This document shows positions 14,508 through 18,184 of a stretch of DNA of 18,184 nt, piece after piece (the stretch's first letter is position 1; the number at the start of each line of letters is the position of its first letter). The notes beneath the pieces were generated by a model that searched no databases, was not told the DNA's origin, and saw only the letters and a list, made by a program, of their open reading frames with translations. The position numbers and the translations under genes were made by a program. The DNA is from JBKBII01 sp046299415 (GTDB lineage Bacteria > Pseudomonadota > Gammaproteobacteria > Ectothiorhodospirales > Ectothiorhodospiraceae): positions 1 through 18,184 of the forward strand of contig JBKBII010000020.1 of assembly GCA_046299415.1 (NCBI GenBank), written 5' to 3'.

Positions 14508-15171
14508 CTGAGTCGTCGCCTCGTCACCTCAACACTCGTAAAACCGGCGTCGATGGGCGCTCATCGACGAAAACGGCGTGAACCGAATCGGAGACGTCCA
14601 AGAACGCGTCTCGGAGAACCGTCAGAGTGGCTTGAGCCCGAGGACGGACGCAGCACGAATCACGTCACCAATCCGTCGACGCGCAACGAGTTGGACCGTC
14701 GATGCACGCCTGCCCACTCAGCCCCGTCCTTGCGCACCCAATACGACGCGAAAAGCCGCGCCTGACTCACTCGAATGGGCTCACCGGTCCATACTGATGG
14801 ACGGAGCGATCAGCGGGGTTTTCAACCGCCGAGAACACGGTCGCTGGCGACTGTCTCGGTGGGCCTGGCCGCACGCCGTTCAGTCCCTCTCGTGCACGCT
14901 GTCTGTCGCGCCGCCTCGGCTACCGCCCGGCCCGTCACGACACAGTTCACCACACCACCGCCAATCGCGTTCCGGCTCGGATCAACGCCATGCCCTCAAG
15001 CGTTCGAGTCACGTCGGAGACTTGAGCATGACTCGACCGCACATGGCCCCCACACCCACGCCATCATGTCCATTCGGGCGGCTTCGTTGGTGACGGCCCG
15101 CGCCATCGCGGTCGCGAATCAACCGCCACCGAACGCGCTTCGAGGCCATACCAGGCGTGGTGCGGCGAGTG
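14508..15171. other. 664-bp spacer between nagZ and uvrB
   Basis: I see no gene with recognisable features, although plus-strand frames at 14578-15093 and 14775-15197 are open; their composition (Arg, Ser, His, Pro) is that of antisense or random high-GC frames. Two structures stand out. A perfect 8-bp inverted repeat (14548-14555 with 14562-14569) lies about 40 bases upstream of nagZ. An interleaved pair of inverted repeats lies at 14995-15036. No terminator with a T-run is visible for uvrB. Confidence 0.5.
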
Positions 15172-17184
15172 TCAAGCGACCAGCGCCGTTGTCTTGATGC
15201 GATCAATGCGATCACGCAGCGCCGCAGCCTTTTCAAACTCGAGGTTACGCGCGCACTCATACATTTCCTTCTCGATTCGGGCGATCGCACGCGCTGCGTC
15301 CTTGGCGTCGTGATAAACCGGCTCGGGCTCGGCCACACGCCGCTCGCGCCCCTTGCCACCCCGACCGCTGCCGGCCCCGACCACCGAACGGCCCGACTCG
15401 AGAATGTCTTCGACCGACTTCTTGATGCCCTTGGGTGTAATGCCATGTGCCTCATTGAACGCGATTTGTTTGGCGCGCCGACGGTCTGTTTCTTCGATCG
15501 CCCGTTGCATCGAGCCGGTGATCCGATCGGCGTACAAAATGGCCCGACCGCGAACATTGCGCGCTGCGCGACCAATCGTCTGGATCAGGGATCGATCGGA
15601 GCGCAAAAAGCCTTCTTTATCGGCATCAAAGATCGCCACCAGAGAGACCTCGGGCATATCAAGCCCTTCTCGCAGCAGGTTAATGCCGACTAGAACATCA
15701 AACTCACCCAAGCGAAGGTCTCGAATGATTTCCATGCGCTCGACCGTATCGATATCCGAGTGGAGATAACGCACCTTGACGCCGTGCTCCATCAAATAGT
15801 CCGTCAAATCCTCGGCCATTCGCTTGGTTAGCGTCGTGATCAACACTCGCTCGCCAAGCGCAACGCGCTCATTGATTTCCGATAGCGCATCCTCCACCTG
15901 AGTCGTCGCAGGGCGGACCTCGATCTCTGGATCGATCAATCCCGTCGGGCGCACCACCTGTTCCACCACTGCACCCTGATGCGCCATCTCGTACGCCCCG
16001 GGTGTTGCCGAAACGTAGATTGCCTGCGGCTGTATCGCCTCGAACTCTTCGAACCGCATCGGCCGGTTATCCAACGCCGACGGCAGCCGAAATCCGTATT
16101 CGACGAGCGTCTCCTTACGCGACCGGTCGCCTCGATACATGCCGCCAAGCTGCGGCACCGTAACGTGTGATTCGTCGATAACCAACAAAGCATCCTTGGG
16201 CAGATAGTCGAAAAACGTCGGCGGTGGATCGCCCGGCGCGCGCCCCGACAGGTAGCGGGAGTAGTTCTCGATGCCGTTACAGGTCCCGATTTCGAGCATC
16301 ATCTCCAGATCGAACATCGTCCGCTGCTCGAGCCTCTGCGCCTCGACCAGGCGATCGCGCGAGCGCAAATCATCGAGACGCTCGCGCAGTTCCTCGCGAA
16401 TCGCATCGACAGCGGCGAGCACCGTGTCGCGAGGCGTGACGTAATGCGTTTTCGGATAGATCGTCACGCGTGGCATTTCGCCGGAAACTTCGCCAGTCAG
16501 CGGATCGAAGCGCACGATGCGTTCGAGCTCATCATCGAAAAGCTCGAGCCGAATGGCCTCGTGATCCGATTCGGCCGGATGGATATCGATGCTCTCGCCA
16601 CGCACCCGAAACGTCCCGCGCTTGAGCTCCATCTCGTTACGCGTGTACTGCAGCTCAGCGAGGCGGGCCAGAATCCGCCGCTGATCGATGATCTCGCCAC
16701 GCTTCAAGTGCAACACCATCGACAAATACTTACGCGGATCGCCAAGACCGTAAATCGCCGACACCGATGCCACGATCAACGCGTCGCGCCGCTCGAGCAG
16801 TGCCCGCGTCGCAGACAGCCGCATCTGCTCGATGTGATCGTTGATCGCCGCGTCTTTCTCGATGTACGTGTCACTCGATGGCACGTAGGCCTCGGGCTGG
16901 TAGTAGTCGTAGTACGAAACGAAATACTCGACCGCGTTATGCGGAAAAAACTGCTTGAACTCCCCATAAAGCTGCGCGGCCAACGTCTTGTTTGGCGCCA
17001 AAACAATCGTCGGACGTTGCAGGTGCTGGACCACGTTCGCAATCGTGAACGTCTTGCCCGAGCCGGTTACGCCGAGCAAGACCTGATGAGCCAACCCATC
17101 TTCAATATTCCTCGTCAATGCCTCGATCGCCGCGGGCTGATCCCCCGCCGGCTCAAAACGTGAAACCAGTTCAAAACGTTCCAT
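15172..17184 (-). CDS. uvrB: Excinuclease ABC subunit B
   Basis: UvrB is the damage-verifying helicase-like subunit of nucleotide excision repair, loaded by UvrA and then recruiting UvrC. The 670-residue product is normal length and complete: Walker A GVTGSGKT (38-45), the beta-hairpin region YFVSYYDYYQPEAY (87-100), the DEAH-like box VIDESH (335-340), YVSATPG (390-396), VGINLLREGLDMPEVSL (499-515), motif VI QTIGRAARN (535-543) and a C-terminal UVR domain (about 626-661) that contacts UvrC. Two ATGs are close: AAGGA abuts the first (17190) but lies six bases before the second (17184), so I chose 17184. No LexA-type box (CTGT-N8-ACAG) is visible in the upstream spacer. The divergent aminotransferase neighbour is, as I recall, also found in Pseudomonas. 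Confidence 0.98.
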   Translation of the reverse strand: MERFELVSRFEPAGDQPAAIEALTRNIEDGLAHQVLLGVTGSGKTFTIANVVQHLQRPTIVLAPNKTLAAQLYGEFKQFFPHNAVEYFVSYYDYYQPEAYVPSSDTYIEKDAAINDHIEQMRLSATRALLERRDALIVASVSAIYGLGDPRKYLSMVLHLKRGEIIDQRRILARLAELQYTRNEMELKRGTFRVRGESIDIHPAESDHEAIRLELFDDELERIVRFDPLTGEVSGEMPRVTIYPKTHYVTPRDTVLAAVDAIREELRERLDDLRSRDRLVEAQRLEQRTMFDLEMMLEIGTCNGIENYSRYLSGRAPGDPPPTFFDYLPKDALLVIDESHVTVPQLGGMYRGDRSRKETLVEYGFRLPSALDNRPMRFEEFEAIQPQAIYVSATPGAYEMAHQGAVVEQVVRPTGLIDPEIEVRPATTQVEDALSEINERVALGERVLITTLTKRMAEDLTDYLMEHGVKVRYLHSDIDTVERMEIIRDLRLGEFDVLVGINLLREGLDMPEVSLVAIFDADKEGFLRSDRSLIQTIGRAARNVRGRAILYADRITGSMQRAIEETDRRRAKQIAFNEAHGITPKGIKKSVEDILESGRSVVGAGSGRGGKGRERRVAEPEPVYHDAKDAARAIARIEKEMYECARNLEFEKAAALRDRIDRIKTTALVA

Positions 17185-17659
17185 CGACATTCCTTGACAA
17201 CGTCATACGCGAAACGGTCACCGCCACGCCCCACGTCGGGCCCGTCGAGGCGACCGAGACCGCCCGGTCAATCTCGCCCGTTGCGCCACGATGACGACCG
17301 CCCAGAAGTCTGAGCGCCCCTCTTGGGATGCGCGCGCCATCGCGACGCCCTGCATTGTGCGGCGACGCTCGACTGTGGCTGACACGTCCATACGCTAATC
17401 GATGTCTTCTCGAAGCGGCGCATGGCTTCGGGACTTTTCAGTTGTGTCCACCACTTCCAAGGACCAAACGCTTGACGTCCGCACGGTGCCACGCGCGCGC
17501 CCGAGCGCGTCACCGCATGATGCGCAACATCAGGCACCCGCAGCCAAACCGCACAAGCCCCATCCAGCCGATGGGCCCTCGCGGGTCCGACGCCATGGCC
17601 GGGAGCCGTGCGCGCCAGCTCCCGCGCACCACACGCTCGACAGACTTCGAAAAACCCTG
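17185..17659. other. Spacer between divergent uvrB and the aminotransferase
   Basis: The gap holds no gene I can support; the open frames in it (17268-17537 minus, 17328-17684 plus) have random-like Arg/Pro/Ser composition. Promoters for both flanking genes must lie in this spacer or just beyond it. I did not find an SOS box for uvrB. Confidence 0.5.
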
Positions 17660-17687
17660 CTTGTTCTGCCCCGCTTTACACTAATAT
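17660..17687 (+). promoter_or_regulatory. Candidate sigma-70 promoter for the aminotransferase gene
   Basis: TTGTTC (17661-17666) and TAATAT (17682-17687) form a -35/-10 pair spaced 15 bases, or 16 if CTTGTT (17660-17665) is used as the -35 box. The -10 match is good and locally AT-rich in GC-rich surroundings; the spacing is slightly short. It would start a transcript about 80 bases before ATG 17777. Confidence 0.4.
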
Positions 17688-17776
17688 GCGGGTCGTTTCC
17701 GCGATCACGTGACGCATGTGCCGAGCGCACAGCCCCCCGCGTGCTCGCTTCATTCATCCCGGACCGGAAGCCCACG

Positions 17777-18184
17777 ATGAGCCTAGACCTCGCCGAACGC
17801 GTCCAGCGCGTCCAACCCTCCCCCACCCTCGCCGTCTCGGCGCTCGCTGCAGAGCTCAAGGCGCAAGGCCGCGATATCGTCGGACTGGGTGCTGGAGAGC
17901 CCGATTTCGACACCCCCGAACACATCAAACAGGCCGCGATCGATGCGCTGGCGAGGGGCGAAACCAAATACACCGCCGTCGACGGCACACCGGCGCTGAA
18001 AAAAGCTGTTCGCCGCAAGTTCTCCCGCGACAATCAGCTCGACTTCGATCTCGACGAAATCATCGTCGGCACCGGCGGCAAACAAACGATCTACAACCTC
18101 TGCCAGGCGCTATTGAATCACGGTGACGAAGTCATCGTTCCGGCGCCATTCTGGGTGTCCTATCCCGACATCGCCCTGCTCGCC
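17777..18184 (+). CDS. Aspartate-type aminotransferase, class I/II (5' part, runs off window)
   Basis: The first 136 codons of a PLP-dependent fold type I aminotransferase are present and remain open to the window edge. GGAAG (17766-17770) lies six bases before ATG 17777. Motifs match the bacterial aspartate (and aspartate/prephenate) aminotransferase group: PSPTLAVSALAAELKAQG (14-31), GLGAGEPDFDTPEHI (36-50), TKYTAVDGTPALKKAV (63-78), VGTGGKQTIYN (97-107) and PAPFWVSYPDI (122-132). The PLP-binding lysine lies outside the window. It would transfer the amino group between aspartate and 2-oxoglutarate; prephenate activity cannot be judged from this part. Confidence 0.92.
   Translation, partial: MSLDLAERVQRVQPSPTLAVSALAAELKAQGRDIVGLGAGEPDFDTPEHIKQAAIDALARGETKYTAVDGTPALKKAVRRKFSRDNQLDFDLDEIIVGTGGKQTIYNLCQALLNHGDEVIVPAPFWVSYPDIALLA

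Noticed and set aside
16444..17163. 239-codon plus-strand open frame opposite uvrB
   Set aside because: Antisense shadow of a clearly coding uvrB, with no recognisable features.

Overview
The window reads as chromosomal DNA of a high-GC gammaproteobacterium. The evidence is the gene set: a pseudomonad-type hypoxanthine-guanine phosphoribosyltransferase, S-methyl-5'-thioinosine phosphorylase, NagZ, and UvrB divergent from a class I aminotransferase. Several proteins are acidic, and a lipoprotein of a kind common in marine bacteria is present, so a marine or moderately halophilic lifestyle is possible but is inference. I saw no mobile element, CRISPR array, tRNA or rRNA.

Layout. Positions 2-61 hold the tail of an unidentified gene. 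157-1107 is a decayed arsenite-type permease of the bile acid:sodium symporter superfamily, with three Trp codons turned into stops plus frameshifts. 1524-3218 encodes a choice-of-anchor I lipoprotein and ends in a good terminator. katG lies on the minus strand (3607-5808) with its own terminator and an OxyR-like site upstream. After a long spacer comes manC (6559-8826), a GDP-mannose pathway enzyme enlarged by an N-terminal extension and three disordered internal insertions. Converging on it is a minus-strand unit: hpt (11443-10892), S-methyl-5'-thioinosine phosphorylase (10778-10008) and a SAM-dependent methyltransferase (10007-8859), which itself carries insertions of the same kind as ManC. 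Two divergent DsrE-family paralogs (11805-12173 minus, 12844-13221 plus) flank a 670-bp spacer. nagZ (minus), uvrB (minus) and the first 136 codons of an aspartate-type aminotransferase (plus) complete the window.

How the genes fit together. The thioinosine phosphorylase releases hypoxanthine from methylthioinosine and Hpt returns it to IMP, so these two form a purine and methylthioadenosine salvage pair; the methyltransferase is translationally coupled to them. KatG deals with peroxide, UvrB with nucleotide excision repair, NagZ with peptidoglycan recycling, and ManC supplies GDP-mannose for surface polysaccharide.

The main anomalies are the in-frame disordered insertions in two neighbouring enzymes, the permease pseudogene and the long gene-free spacers (coding about 77% by my count). 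Together they suggest relaxed selection in this lineage, or less likely a functional use of the disordered segments.
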